Assembly: GCF_020966775.1 (NCBI RefSeq)
Contig: NZ_JAJKFV010000003.1
Location: forward strand, 1 to 64,000
DNA length: 64,000 bases
Source: Rhodopirellula halodulae
Lineage (GTDB): Bacteria > Planctomycetota > Planctomycetia > Pirellulales > Pirellulaceae
Reading direction: 5' to 3'
Made by a program: the position numbers and the translations under genes. The notes under the pieces were generated by a model, which saw nothing but the letters and a program-made list of their open reading frames with translations, had not been told where the DNA came from and ran no database searches. Of the stretch, positions 33,258-41,596 are shown piece after piece. How positions within the stretch are numbered: position 1 is the first letter of the stretch; every line of letters starts with the position of its first letter.

Positions 33258-33863
33258 ATGACTCGTCGTTCTTTCATCGCTGGATTGTTTGCTCTTGCCT
33301 TCGCGGCGACGCCGTGTGCGTTTGCGGAAGGGTTGCCCAAGAGCGAGTCAAAGGCAACACAAGTTGCTAATGACTTGGATCAACACGAAGCCAGCATTCG
33401 TGCTTTGGATCGCCAATTCTTTGAGGCCGTTGCCGAGTTGGAGCAGTCTTACGTGAGTGAGCGGAAAGAGCTTCGTGAACAGATCACCGAAAAATTGAAG
33501 AAGCATCAAAAGACGTTGACGCAAAAGGGCGATTTGGACGCGGCAGTTTCAGTTCGTGACAAGGCAGAATCCATCCGCGAATCGAAGTTTGCGATCCCGA
33601 ATTCCAATCAGTCCCCCGATGCCGAACGTTCGATCTTGGGGACTTGGCGATGGAACAATGGGGTGGACATTAAAAATCTCGGCGGTGGCAAGACGAACGG
33701 CAACGGAACCTGGCGATTGGTGGACGCGAAAGAGCAGGCGTACGAATTCAAATGGAGCCGCATTCCGGCTGACCGCGTTCGACTTTCCGCCAACGGACGC
33801 GTGCTCGAAGGCACCAAAGCACACGACCCGTCGTTTCGCGTTTGGGCCGTTCGCATTGACTGA
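33258..33863 (+). CDS. Hypothetical exported protein
   Basis: Protein of 201 residues. The N-terminus MTRRSFIAGLFALAFAATPCAFA is a signal peptide with a twin-arginine look (TRRSFIAG). Next comes a coiled-coil helix of about 90 residues (ALDRQFFEAVAELEQSYVSERKELREQITEKLKKHQKTL). A C-terminal beta-type domain begins ILGTWRWNNGVDI and ends in DPSFRVWAVRID, resembling small lipocalin-like 'W-x-W' domains. A coiled coil plus such a domain is common in planctomycetal secreted proteins. Function not known. Confidence 0.75.
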   Translation: MTRRSFIAGLFALAFAATPCAFAEGLPKSESKATQVANDLDQHEASIRALDRQFFEAVAELEQSYVSERKELREQITEKLKKHQKTLTQKGDLDAAVSVRDKAESIRESKFAIPNSNQSPDAERSILGTWRWNNGVDIKNLGGGKTNGNGTWRLVDAKEQAYEFKWSRIPADRVRLSANGRVLEGTKAHDPSFRVWAVRID

Positions 33864-34019
33864 TGCTTGGCGGAGACATCCGTTTGCCGGTTAGCCGAGA
33901 AACGAGTTGACGCGATGCGTGCTCGCGTTCTGGCATCGTGACATGAGCCGCCGCGCGAGCATGCATGCTCAAGACATCAACATTGCAACCTTTGTCCTTC
34001 CTATTGAGAGCCTCTTGTC

Positions 34020-34532
34020 TTGCTGAAAGCACTTCGCCGAACGACCACCTCGAGTTCGATCTTTGTCTTCGTGGTGCTGTTGAACCTCGCACTCGGTTGC
34101 AACCAACCCGTGGAGCAGACGACTGAGTCATCCAATTTCATCAAGGTCGAAGGCGACGATCCTGAAATGGACTCGGCGATCGAGACCGCTCAAGAGACGT
34201 TCGACTACTTCAGGAAGCATTGGCAAGACCCAAGTTTCGATGGGTACAGCGTCAAGTTTGCACTCCCGACTCCCGACGACGACCTCGAACACATTTGGTT
34301 TGAACCAACAGCAATCGATGGCGATCAGATCACAGCATCGTGTGCCAATGATCCCGTCAATTTGCCGGACTTGCAGTACGGTGACTCGCGAACGGTCGGC
34401 TTGGATTCCCTATCAGATTGGATGCTGGTGAAGGGCAACCAGTGCTACGGCGGATACACGATTCGCGTGCTGACGAAGAGATCTCCGGAGGCGGCACCAC
34501 CGCTCGAATTCATGGATGTCCCCAGCGATTGA
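34020..34532 (+). CDS. DUF2314-domain lipoprotein
   Basis: Protein of 170 residues. The signal region ends in LNLALGC (lipobox Cys about residue 27). The C-terminal 90 residues match DUF2314: YSVKFALPTPDDDLEHIWFEPTAIDGDQITASCANDPVNLPDLQYGDSRTVGLDSLSDWMLVKGNQCYGGYTIRVL, including the 'E-H-x-W', 'GD' and 'DWM' positions. The only starts are TTG (34020) or the next CTG. DUF2314 has no defined biochemical role. Confidence 0.72.
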   Translation: MLKALRRTTTSSSIFVFVVLLNLALGCNQPVEQTTESSNFIKVEGDDPEMDSAIETAQETFDYFRKHWQDPSFDGYSVKFALPTPDDDLEHIWFEPTAIDGDQITASCANDPVNLPDLQYGDSRTVGLDSLSDWMLVKGNQCYGGYTIRVLTKRSPEAAPPLEFMDVPSD

Positions 34533-34719
34533 TTTGACGTCTGGAATGCGCAGGCTCGGTCGCCCCAGAAATGACTGATATCAGCCTCCCAAATCATTCG
34601 GCGACCAACGTTGTTTGGGCGAGGTGTTCCCAGACGCGATCCCAGCGGCGCGATAGGCGACGAATTTTTGATCGCAGTCATGCTGATGCGTTCTTCACTG
34701 GAAAGTTCGGGGCAAAAGT

Positions 34720-35118
34720 TTGACCAGACAGCAAGACCTTGCGTTCATCGACTTGTTGGACATCCTGACGGACCCCGTGTCAGGAGGCCCAAGGACGCGA
34801 GCACCGGTCGGGGTTGCCCTACCGATCGGCTTGCTTTTTTTCGCTGGCTATCTGTTCGTAACGTTGCCGACGACGATTCATTTGACGCTGCCGGCCAATC
34901 ATCGGACGCCATCGCAAACGATGATGACGTCGAGTCCACACGCACGCTACGCCATCTGTCTGATCGTTGCTTCACTTGCGTCCTACTTTCACTTTCGTTG
35001 GTACTGGGGCCTTCATCCATTGCTTTGTGACGCAACGCCATTCGTGACGAAGCTTGCTTTGGCCGCGGTCGGCCTATCGATCGGCTATCTCGGCGTGGTC
35101 TTGTTCATGACCAGTTGA
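34720..35118 (+). CDS. Small hypothetical membrane protein
   Basis: Frame of 132 codons with three hydrophobic helices (VGVALPIGLLFFAGYLFVTLP, YAICLIVASLASYFHF, LALAAVGLSIGYLGVVLFM). Only non-ATG starts are available (TTG at 34720), so the first residues are uncertain. It and the next gene are similar-sized membrane proteins on the same strand; neither is recognised. Confidence 0.5.
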   Translation: MTRQQDLAFIDLLDILTDPVSGGPRTRAPVGVALPIGLLFFAGYLFVTLPTTIHLTLPANHRTPSQTMMTSSPHARYAICLIVASLASYFHFRWYWGLHPLLCDATPFVTKLALAAVGLSIGYLGVVLFMTS

Positions 35119-35218
35119 CGAGTACCTCCTTTCGCAGACCGGTGAAAGAATGAGCGACAGCCAAATGAATGAGCGTGCTGTAACCCTAAAACGGTTCGGC
35201 GCAAAATTTGGTTAACTC

Positions 35219-35566
35219 TTGCGACATCGTCATGTGATCGGAGCATGCGTTCTGCTGCTGAGGATTGTTTTCGCGGTGCTCGGCACGACAGCGGTTTGGA
35301 TGTTCCTCAGTCAATTTTTTCGGATAACGCCACCGCTTGGCGATCTGATCATTTTGCCGACATTCTTGCTGCTATTGCTTTGCAATGGTGAGGAAGCACT
35401 GGATGCCCTGCGAGCCTACACCGGAGCGGCGATCGGATTCGCAACCGCCAACCTCATTCTTGGGCTCGTGTTCTACCGCGAAGTCGTGTTCGCTACCCTC
35501 GGCGGATTCTTCCTAGCGGTGGTTTGGAATCGCCGTTTGAGGCGACGTCGGAAATTGAACGAGTGA
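35219..35566 (+). CDS. Small hypothetical membrane protein
   Basis: Frame of 115 codons with three to four hydrophobic helices (IGACVLLLRIVFAVLGTTAVWMFL, LIILPTFLLLLLC, AAIGFATANLILGLVF, VFATLGGFFLAVVW) and a basic tail RRLRRRRK that should stay cytoplasmic. TTG start at 35219. No family recognised. Confidence 0.5.
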   Translation: MRHRHVIGACVLLLRIVFAVLGTTAVWMFLSQFFRITPPLGDLIILPTFLLLLLCNGEEALDALRAYTGAAIGFATANLILGLVFYREVVFATLGGFFLAVVWNRRLRRRRKLNE

Positions 35567-35962
35567 AGTGCGGACGCACCACAGAATCGTCGGCGATCAA
35601 ACGAGACACGGAAAACGAGAACTGCGATTCCCGGCACTGTTGTCCCGCCCAGAGGCGAGCGTCCCAAAAAAATCCATCGATTTCCCGGTGGAATCCAGCT
35701 CGATTTTCGGAAGACATATTGTCGCCCGGCGACTGTGGCCGCTGAGGCACGCTCGCTCAGTAATTCGTGGTGAGCGAAGTCGCAAATCGTTCTCGGCATG
35801 GCGGGATAGGCCTATAGATTGCGATCGTCTCTCCATGAGACATATTGGCGTTTCGAGCACCGCTCAAAGTTGCTCAGGGGGAATTACCGCACCCAAAAAG
35901 GCTTCAAATGACTCGGCCAGACGCGTAGACTGCCTCACTCGAGGGGATTTAGCCATCTCCAA
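35567..35962. other. Intergenic stretch before the DUF1559 gene
   Basis: Several frames are open but none has homology, a signal sequence or a sensible start. The promoter of the DUF1559 gene should be here. A TTGCGA about 140 bp before its start is the only weak -35 candidate. Confidence 0.35.
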
Positions 35963-37192
35963 ATGCTCTTTTTGAAGCTCTTTTCTTTTGCGAGGCCTAA
36001 ACACGTGAAGCGTACAAAACGTTCAGGGTTCACACTGGTCGAATTGCTGGTGGTGATTGCCATTATCGGCGTGCTGGTGGGGTTGCTCCTTCCGGCGGTC
36101 CAAGCAGCTCGAGAAGCCGCCCGTCGCATGTCGTGCAGCAACAATTTCAAGCAACTTGGCTTGGCGATGCACAACTACCATTCCGCCTACAACCAACTTC
36201 CCGTCCAGGGTTCTGGGACTTTTCGGCCCGACACCCAGGCTGGATCAGGCCCGAATGATTTCCCAGGGCACAACCAGCGGTCCCTTTCAGCACTTGTCGG
36301 ACTGACTCCGTTCTTCGAACAGCAAGGGCTATGGGAGACGATTAGCAACCCCTACGACAAAGACCAAGACCCATCGACGACGGGTGACGTTTGGCAAGCG
36401 ATGGGACCGGGCACTTGGGTCCGAGAGTTTCCACCTTGGGCGACTGACATCGCAATGCTTCGTTGTCCGAGCGATCCCGGTCGAGGGCTTCCCGCTTTGG
36501 GACGCACCAACTACGGCGTGAACGTCGGCGACGCGATTCACTACACCGAGTGGGGGTATTGGCGTTTTGGTAACAACGCTTGGCGGCAGGACCAGCTCGC
36601 GAATGCGAAGGCGGGTTGTCGAGGCTTCTTTGTGCAGCGTCACCACTGCAAATTTCGAGACGTTCTGGATGGTCTATCAAATACCATTGCCATGGGTGAA
36701 ATGGTGACGGACCTCGGCGATCGAGACAGCCGAACACACATCAATATCAATAACGGATGGTTTCCCGACGGCGTTCGCGGACACGCGAATGTTTGCGACG
36801 ATGATCTCGATCCGCAACGTCCTCAGTTCTGGGCAAATGGCGTGACTCTGGAGGGTGGCGACACCCGCCGTCGCGGATTTCGATGGGCGAACAGCAACAT
36901 CGCATTCACCTGTGTGAACTTCATGCGTAGCCCGAACGCACCACTTTGTTTCGGTGGTGGCTGGAGTTCGACAGGTCAAGCATCCGTCGCAAGTCGTCAC
37001 CAAGGCGGAGCTCACGTTCTGATGGGTGACGGTGCCGTGAAGTTCATCACGGACTCCATCGAAGCTGGTGATCCAAATGACAGTTCCGTGTTCAACGGTT
37101 CGACGGCACACCCAGCCGGTTCAGAGAGTCCGTACGGCTTGATCGGAGCTCTTGGCACACGTGCCAGTCGCGAGATCACCGAGGAGTTCTAG
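35963..37192 (+). CDS. DUF1559 prepilin-type (pseudopilin) protein
   Basis: Member of the planctomycete-expanded DUF1559 family. The class III-type signal is RSGFTLVELLVVIAIIGVLVGLLLPAVQAAREAARR, with cleavage expected between G and F and E at position +5. SCSNNFKQLGLAMHNYHSAYNQLP follows, as is typical, and the C-terminal SRHQGGAHVLMGDGAVKFI is the family's 'H-x-G-G...DG' motif. It would be exported and processed by a prepilin peptidase. A small lipoprotein gene follows after a terminator, the usual pairing. The function is unknown; paralogs number in the dozens per genome. Confidence 0.93.
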   Translation: MLFLKLFSFARPKHVKRTKRSGFTLVELLVVIAIIGVLVGLLLPAVQAAREAARRMSCSNNFKQLGLAMHNYHSAYNQLPVQGSGTFRPDTQAGSGPNDFPGHNQRSLSALVGLTPFFEQQGLWETISNPYDKDQDPSTTGDVWQAMGPGTWVREFPPWATDIAMLRCPSDPGRGLPALGRTNYGVNVGDAIHYTEWGYWRFGNNAWRQDQLANAKAGCRGFFVQRHHCKFRDVLDGLSNTIAMGEMVTDLGDRDSRTHININNGWFPDGVRGHANVCDDDLDPQRPQFWANGVTLEGGDTRRRGFRWANSNIAFTCVNFMRSPNAPLCFGGGWSSTGQASVASRHQGGAHVLMGDGAVKFITDSIEAGDPNDSSVFNGSTAHPAGSESPYGLIGALGTRASREITEEF

Positions 37193-37220
37193 TTGACTCT
37201 CTCAAGCAATGGTTTTTCCC

Positions 37221-37257
37221 AAGCCGGCGGCGGTTGTTCGCCGGCCTTCTTTTTTTC
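37221..37257 (+). terminator. Terminator between the DUF1559 gene and the lipoprotein gene
   Basis: Stem AAG-CCGGCG / CGCCGGCCTT (one bulge), 9-nt loop, followed by CTTTTTTT. It may reduce, but not abolish, expression of the lipoprotein gene 26 bp further on. Confidence 0.8.
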
Positions 37258-37282
37258 CCTCTGGCAAACAGCTCAAACCAGT

Positions 37283-37453
37283 ATGAATCTATTTCGAATC
37301 AGTTTTCTTTTCCTCGCTTTCGCATCCACAACTATCTTCGCGGGCTGTGGTTCCGAGGAGAATGTTGTCGTGACTGGCGAGACCGAAATGACCGCCGAAG
37401 AAATCGCGGAAGAGGAAGCAGGCGTCGGTGCCGCTGACATGCAAGACTATTGA
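37283..37453 (+). CDS. Small lipoprotein paired with the DUF1559 gene
   Basis: Protein of 56 residues: signal and lipobox (FLFLAFASTTIFAGC, Cys at 22), then a short acidic tail (GETEMTAEEIAEEEAGVGAADMQDY). Tiny acidic lipoproteins of this sort regularly follow DUF1559 genes in planctomycetes. The ATG at 37283 is set by the signal peptide. Function unknown. Confidence 0.75.
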   Translation: MNLFRISFLFLAFASTTIFAGCGSEENVVVTGETEMTAEEIAEEEAGVGAADMQDY

Positions 37454-37517
37454 TGAACAGCTCAAGGAAGCGTTAGCTACTTTTCGCGACCGACGCGTCG
37501 GGGTGCGTGATCCGCAT

Positions 37518-37555
37518 AAGCTTGGGAGTCACCTAGTGAGGCTTCCAAGCTTTTT
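37518..37555 (+). terminator. Strong terminator after the small lipoprotein gene
   Basis: A long hairpin, AAGCTTGG-GAG-TCAC paired with GTGA-GGCT-TCCAAGCTT (loop CTA, small bulge), ends in T5. The remainder of 37454-37763 shows no gene. Confidence 0.8.
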
Positions 37556-37763
37556 CTATTTCATCCGTGTCACGTTGCCTGATTGGATGGCTGGACAAAC
37601 GAGAAGGCTATAGAGATTGAGTTTCAAAGACGCGAAATCCATCGAGTTTCGGCAACCTCAAAGGAAACGCGTTGCAGCCAAAAGTCTATACAGGGCAAAA
37701 GTTTGCGGAGACTTGCATTTCGCAAATGGGCTGTGGTGAAATCGAAAATAATCCGGCATATTG

Positions 37764-39092
37764 ATGGGCGTGAACACATCCCTCCATCCGTATGAATCTG
37801 AGAAATCTGCCTTGTTAACGATCGAGAAATACTCCTTCGGTGTCGGTGACCGTTTCGCTCATCAAGCGGCCGCTCAATTGCGATCCTTCACCCGTTTGGC
37901 TGAAAAGGGCATCGAAGTCGCTCCGGTCTGGAACAAATCCAATCGCGAACACACGTTTGTGGGGTCGGAGCCGCAAAGCGTCTACGACGCGGCGGCCGAA
38001 GCAGTCAAGAAGCTGGGATTTGACCGACCTTGGCACGTGGACGCGGATCACATCGGTCTGCAAACCGTCGATCCTTTCTTGCCTTGCTCTGACTTCTTCA
38101 CCTTGGACGTGGCGGACTCCATCGGCAAACCAGCCGATGCCTCGGACATCGATGCATTCGTCGCCAAACACGGTGAATTGATCGGAACGTTGGAACTGGA
38201 CGGCTTGTCGGCTCCCTTGACGATCACGGAAGACGACGTGCGTCGTGTTGCCGGCCAATACATGCTGGCGGCAAAAGAAGCCGGGCAAATCGATCGCCAC
38301 ATTGCGGCCTCCAAGGGCGAAGGCAACTACATCGCAGAAGTCTCGATGGACGAGACCGATCAACCACAAACTCCACCGGAGTTGTTGATCATCTTGGCCA
38401 TGTTGGCTGACGAAAACATTCGCGTTCAAACGATCGCTCCCAAGTTCACCGGACGTTTCAACAAAGGCGTCGACTACGTCGGCGACTTGGCTCAGTTCGA
38501 ACGTGAGTTCAACGATGACGTGGCCGTTCTGGCTCACGCGGTCAAGGCTTACGGATTGCCTGAGGTGTTGAAGCTCAGCGTCCACAGCGGCAGCGACAAG
38601 TTCAGCCTGTATCCCATCATTCGCGATTGCATGAAGCGAACCGGGGCTGGCGTTCACTTGAAGACCGCAGGCACGACTTGGTTGGAAGAGATCATTGGTT
38701 TGGCCGAAGCCGGTGGCGATGGATTGGCTCTTGCCAAAGAAATCTACGTGTACGCTCTGGAACATGTGGATGAGTTGTGTGCTCCTTACGCCAGCGTCAT
38801 CGACATCGACCGTTCCAAGCTGCCTGATTCGGCTGCGGTTGATCAATTGGATGGTCCCGCATTCGCGGAACTGATCCGACACATTCCAAGCAATCCAAAT
38901 TTCAACGCTCACGTTCGCCAACTGTTGCACGTGTCGTTCAAAGTCGCTGCGAAAGCCGGCAACCGTTACACCGACATGTTGAAAGCCAACGAAGAGATCG
39001 TTGGACAACAAGTCACTCAAAACATTTACGACCGTCACCTGTTGCCACTGTTCGTTGGCGAAGACGGCCAAGCCATCGGAACAGGAGCCTGA
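37764..39092 (+). CDS. uxaE: Tagaturonate epimerase family protein
   Basis: Member of the UxaE family, which epimerises D-tagaturonate to D-fructuronate in galacturonate breakdown. Family blocks: YSFGVGDRFAHQAAAQLRSF, VAPVWNKSNREHTFVGSEP, PWHVDADHIGLQTVDPFLPCSDFFTLDVADSIG, LKLSVHSGSDKFSLYPIIRDCMKRTGAGVHLKTAGTTWLEEIIGLA and NPNFNAHVRQLLHVSFKVAAKAG. The length (442 aa) fits. The ATG at 37764 directly follows an in-frame TTG. A dehydrogenase gene follows after 2 bp, so the two form a sugar-acid catabolic operon, perhaps acting on marine polyuronates. Specificity inside the family is an inference. Confidence 0.85.
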   Translation: MGVNTSLHPYESEKSALLTIEKYSFGVGDRFAHQAAAQLRSFTRLAEKGIEVAPVWNKSNREHTFVGSEPQSVYDAAAEAVKKLGFDRPWHVDADHIGLQTVDPFLPCSDFFTLDVADSIGKPADASDIDAFVAKHGELIGTLELDGLSAPLTITEDDVRRVAGQYMLAAKEAGQIDRHIAASKGEGNYIAEVSMDETDQPQTPPELLIILAMLADENIRVQTIAPKFTGRFNKGVDYVGDLAQFEREFNDDVAVLAHAVKAYGLPEVLKLSVHSGSDKFSLYPIIRDCMKRTGAGVHLKTAGTTWLEEIIGLAEAGGDGLALAKEIYVYALEHVDELCAPYASVIDIDRSKLPDSAAVDQLDGPAFAELIRHIPSNPNFNAHVRQLLHVSFKVAAKAGNRYTDMLKANEEIVGQQVTQNIYDRHLLPLFVGEDGQAIGTGA

Positions 39093-39094
39093 GC

Positions 39095-40123
39095 ATGAAG
39101 GCGTTGCAACTGAGTGCTCCCAAGCAATGGGAGCAAGTCGACATTGCGGAACCGTCGGCACCTGCCGCCGGCGAAGCCCTGGTGCGGATTCACCGCGTCG
39201 GCGTTTGCGGAACGGATTTGGGTGGTTACCTCGGCAAGTTTCCGTTCTTCTCCTACCCACGCATTCCAGGCCACGAATTGGGCGTGGAAGTGTTGGCGAT
39301 CGGCGAGGGCGTGGACAACATCAAGGCGGGTGACCGATGCAGCGTTGAACCCTACATCAATTGCCAGAAGTGTTATTCCTGCACGCGAGGTCTTACCAAC
39401 TGCTGCGAGTCACACCAAACGCTGGGCGTGATGTGCGACGGCGGCCTGACGGAACAAATGATCTTGCCCGCCCGCAAATTGCATCCGGCCAACAACCTTT
39501 CTTACGAGCAATCCGCTTTGGTGGAAACGCTGGCCATCGGTTGTCATGCAATTGATCGCGCGGTGGTGACTGAGAAAGACACCGTGTTGGTCATCGGATC
39601 GGGCCCCATCGGTTTGTCGGCGACCGAGTTCGCGCGCGTTGCGGGTGCGAAGGTCATCGTGGCTGACCTCAGTCAAAAACGTCTGGACTTCGTGACTGAG
39701 AAGATGGGTGTTGAACACACCATTCAGTTTGACGGGTCCGAGGCGGACATCGAAAAGTTGGAAGCGATGACGGACGGGCGCCGTGCGGATGTCGTGGTCG
39801 ATGCCACGGGCAATCACCACTCGATGCGTCGTGCCATGGAGATGGCGGCGTTCGGCGGACGAGTCGTCTATGTTGGGATCACTCAACAAGATTTGCAATT
39901 CCCCCACGCGCCGTTTTTGCACCGCCGAGAATTGACGATCCTGGCCAGCCGCAACGCGTTGACGCGTGATTTCGCGAGGATCATTGATTTGATCGAAACC
40001 GGCGTCATCGATACGGATCCGTGGATCACACATCACGCCAAATTCGAAGACGTGATCGAGTCGTTCCCATCGTGGACCGACCCCGAATCGGGCGTGGTCA
40101 AAGCCGTCATCCACGTTTCGTAA
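39095..40123 (+). CDS. Zinc-dependent alcohol/sugar-acid dehydrogenase (MDR family)
   Basis: Medium-chain dehydrogenase of 342 residues. Catalytic zinc residues: C in HRVGVCGTDLGGYLG and H-E in IPGHELGVEVL. The structural zinc lobe is CQKCYSCTRGLTNCC (four Cys). The NAD(P) fold is VLVIGSGPIGLSATEFARVAGAKVIVADLS. It lies 2 bp after the epimerase gene. In that context it probably oxidises or reduces a hexonate such as L-gulonate, galactonate or a fructuronate/tagaturonate product. The exact substrate cannot be read from sequence. Confidence 0.87.
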   Translation: MKALQLSAPKQWEQVDIAEPSAPAAGEALVRIHRVGVCGTDLGGYLGKFPFFSYPRIPGHELGVEVLAIGEGVDNIKAGDRCSVEPYINCQKCYSCTRGLTNCCESHQTLGVMCDGGLTEQMILPARKLHPANNLSYEQSALVETLAIGCHAIDRAVVTEKDTVLVIGSGPIGLSATEFARVAGAKVIVADLSQKRLDFVTEKMGVEHTIQFDGSEADIEKLEAMTDGRRADVVVDATGNHHSMRRAMEMAAFGGRVVYVGITQQDLQFPHAPFLHRRELTILASRNALTRDFARIIDLIETGVIDTDPWITHHAKFEDVIESFPSWTDPESGVVKAVIHVS

Positions 40124-40150
40124 CAACGTGTGGCACAAATGAAACGCCGC

Positions 40151-40186
40151 AACGGCCGTCGACCATTCAGTTGATCGACGGCCGTT
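40151..40186 (+). terminator. Perfect hairpin after the dehydrogenase gene
   Basis: A perfect 12-bp stem AACGGCCGTCGA / TCGACGGCCGTT with a 12-nt loop, 27 bp after the stop. There is no T run, so it may act as an RNA-stabilising hairpin or a weak terminator. Confidence 0.5.
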
Positions 40187-40239
40187 CGCACCTTGGTGCC
40201 GCACCGGACAGCCAACACCGGGGTACCGTGCATCCCGTC

Positions 40240-40660
40240 GTCAGATTCGTCAAGAATTTGGCCGAACACCCCGTAGCCGAAGTCGTCAAGACTTCGGGCG
40301 CGCATCGAACGAGCTTCCCGATCGTCGCGGATCGCTCCGCGGTCCGTGGGTGGAGACCTCGCTTTGTTCCAAAGCATCGGTCGGGGCGTCATGTGAGACA
40401 TGACCTACACGGGGCATCATCGGTCAGCGCCTCAGTGGCGAATTCGTCAAGAATTCGGATCTGCATTTTGTAGCCGAAGTCGTCAAGACTTCGGGCACGC
40501 ACTGAACGCGCCTCCCGATCGTCGCGGATCGCTCCGCGGTCCGTGGGTGGAGACCTCGCTTTGTTCCAAAGCATCGGCCGGGGCGTCATGTGAGACATGA
40601 CCTACACGGGGCATCATCGGTCAGAGCGCCCCCTAGCTGAATTCGTCAAGAAATCGGACG
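40240..40660 (+). repeat. Two tandem BIME-like units of GTAG-headed palindromes
   Basis: Each unit of about 135 bp (40273-40407 and 40470-40606) runs as follows. First comes a forward palindrome, GTAG then CCGAAGTC / GACTTCGG with loop GTCAA. A conserved spacer follows with two small hairpins (CGCGGA-TCGC-TCCGCG and GCTTTG-TTC-CAAAGC). Last is a reverse palindrome GTCATGT / ACATGAC ending CTAC. The units are 197 bp apart. Degenerate headless palindromes (GATTCGTCAAGAATTTGG type) precede each, and one more lies near 40635. They occupy most of the gene-free 40124-41008. Confidence 0.85.
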
Positions 40661-40743
40661 GCATCGCTTCCACAACGAGACCCCGCTTCCACGCACCCCG
40701 TCTCCCATCCTTCACATGGGGGATTTCGTGACGCCGATCAACC

Positions 40744-40771
40744 TTGACCCATCTTGCCCGAACTGTATGAT
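40744..40771 (+). promoter_or_regulatory. Candidate promoter of the HTH-receiver gene
   Basis: TTGACC (40744-40749), 16-bp spacer, TATGAT (40766-40771). It would give a leader of about 230 nt before the ATG at 41009. Confidence 0.45.
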
Positions 40772-41008
40772 TTGACGCAGTGGCAAGCCAGGGAAGTGCG
40801 GTCGCTTGTGACCCTTGCGAGTTCAGCGGATTTTAAGTGCGTTTGTGACTCTGGGGGTTGAAGTGCTAGTGCATCATCCCAGAGGTTTTGCTAATTGGAG
40901 TGACAGAGTGAAGCTGGGTGCTTCGGTGAGAGTTTTTGCCGACCCCGATGGCTTCACGCTTTCCTCGTTTCGGTATTGGGCTACCCCACAGGGAGGACGG
41001 TTCCCGCC

Positions 41009-41596
41009 ATGACCACAAAAACGGTATTCACGACTGGCGAAGCAGCCAAGATCTGCAAAGTCAGTCAGCAGACGATCATCCGTTGTTTTGACAACGGCTC
41101 GTTGAAGGGTTTCCGTGTTCCGGGCAGCAAGTTCCGGCGCATTCCGCGTGAGCAGTTGTTCCTGTTCATGAAGGACAACGGCATCCCAACCGACGCCCTG
41201 GAAAGCGGCAAAAAGAAACTGTTGATCGTGGACGACGATCAAGACCTGGTCGACTTGATGCAGGACGGTTTCCAACGCGACGGCCGCTTCGACATTCGCA
41301 CCGCGAACAACGGGTTTGATGCCGGGATGGGGGTGAAGGAATTTCGCCCCGATCTGGTGATCCTCGATGTGATGCTTCCCGATATCAACGGCAAAGAAGT
41401 CTGCCAGCGGGTTCGCAGCGATCCTTCGATGGACACGGTCAAGATTCTGTGCATCTCCGGGATGGTTGAACACAGCAAAGTGGATGGACTGAAGGCCGCG
41501 GGTGCCAACGACTTCATGCAGAAGCCGTTTTCCATCGATGACTTGGTCGGCCGCGCATGCAATCTGCTCGAAATGGATCGCGGTGTCATCGGCTGA
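41009..41596 (+). CDS. Response regulator with N-terminal excisionase-type HTH
   Basis: Protein of 195 residues. The N-terminal ~60 residues are a MerR/excisionase-like winged helix (FTTGEAAKICKVSQQTIIRCFDNGSLKGFRVPGSKFRRIPREQLFLFMKDNG). The rest is a receiver domain (KKKLLIVDDDQDLVDLMQDGFQ...LVILDVMLPDINGKEV with the phospho-Asp, ILCISGM, and the conserved Lys in FMQKPFS). The DNA-binding domain is N-terminal, the reverse of the usual order. The ATG at 41009 follows a strong GGGAGGA site. The next gene, a histidine kinase, overlaps its 3' end and is the probable partner. Confidence 0.9.
   Translation: MTTKTVFTTGEAAKICKVSQQTIIRCFDNGSLKGFRVPGSKFRRIPREQLFLFMKDNGIPTDALESGKKKLLIVDDDQDLVDLMQDGFQRDGRFDIRTANNGFDAGMGVKEFRPDLVILDVMLPDINGKEVCQRVRSDPSMDTVKILCISGMVEHSKVDGLKAAGANDFMQKPFSIDDLVGRACNLLEMDRGVIG

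Noticed and set aside
35568-35975. 135-codon frame before the DUF1559 gene
   Set aside because: Composition is Arg/Ser-rich without domain, signal or good start, and it overlaps the start of the DUF1559 gene in another frame.
40815-41012. 65-codon frame just before the HTH-receiver gene
   Set aside because: It lies in the untranslated leader, has no recognisable feature, and overlaps the ribosome site of the real gene.
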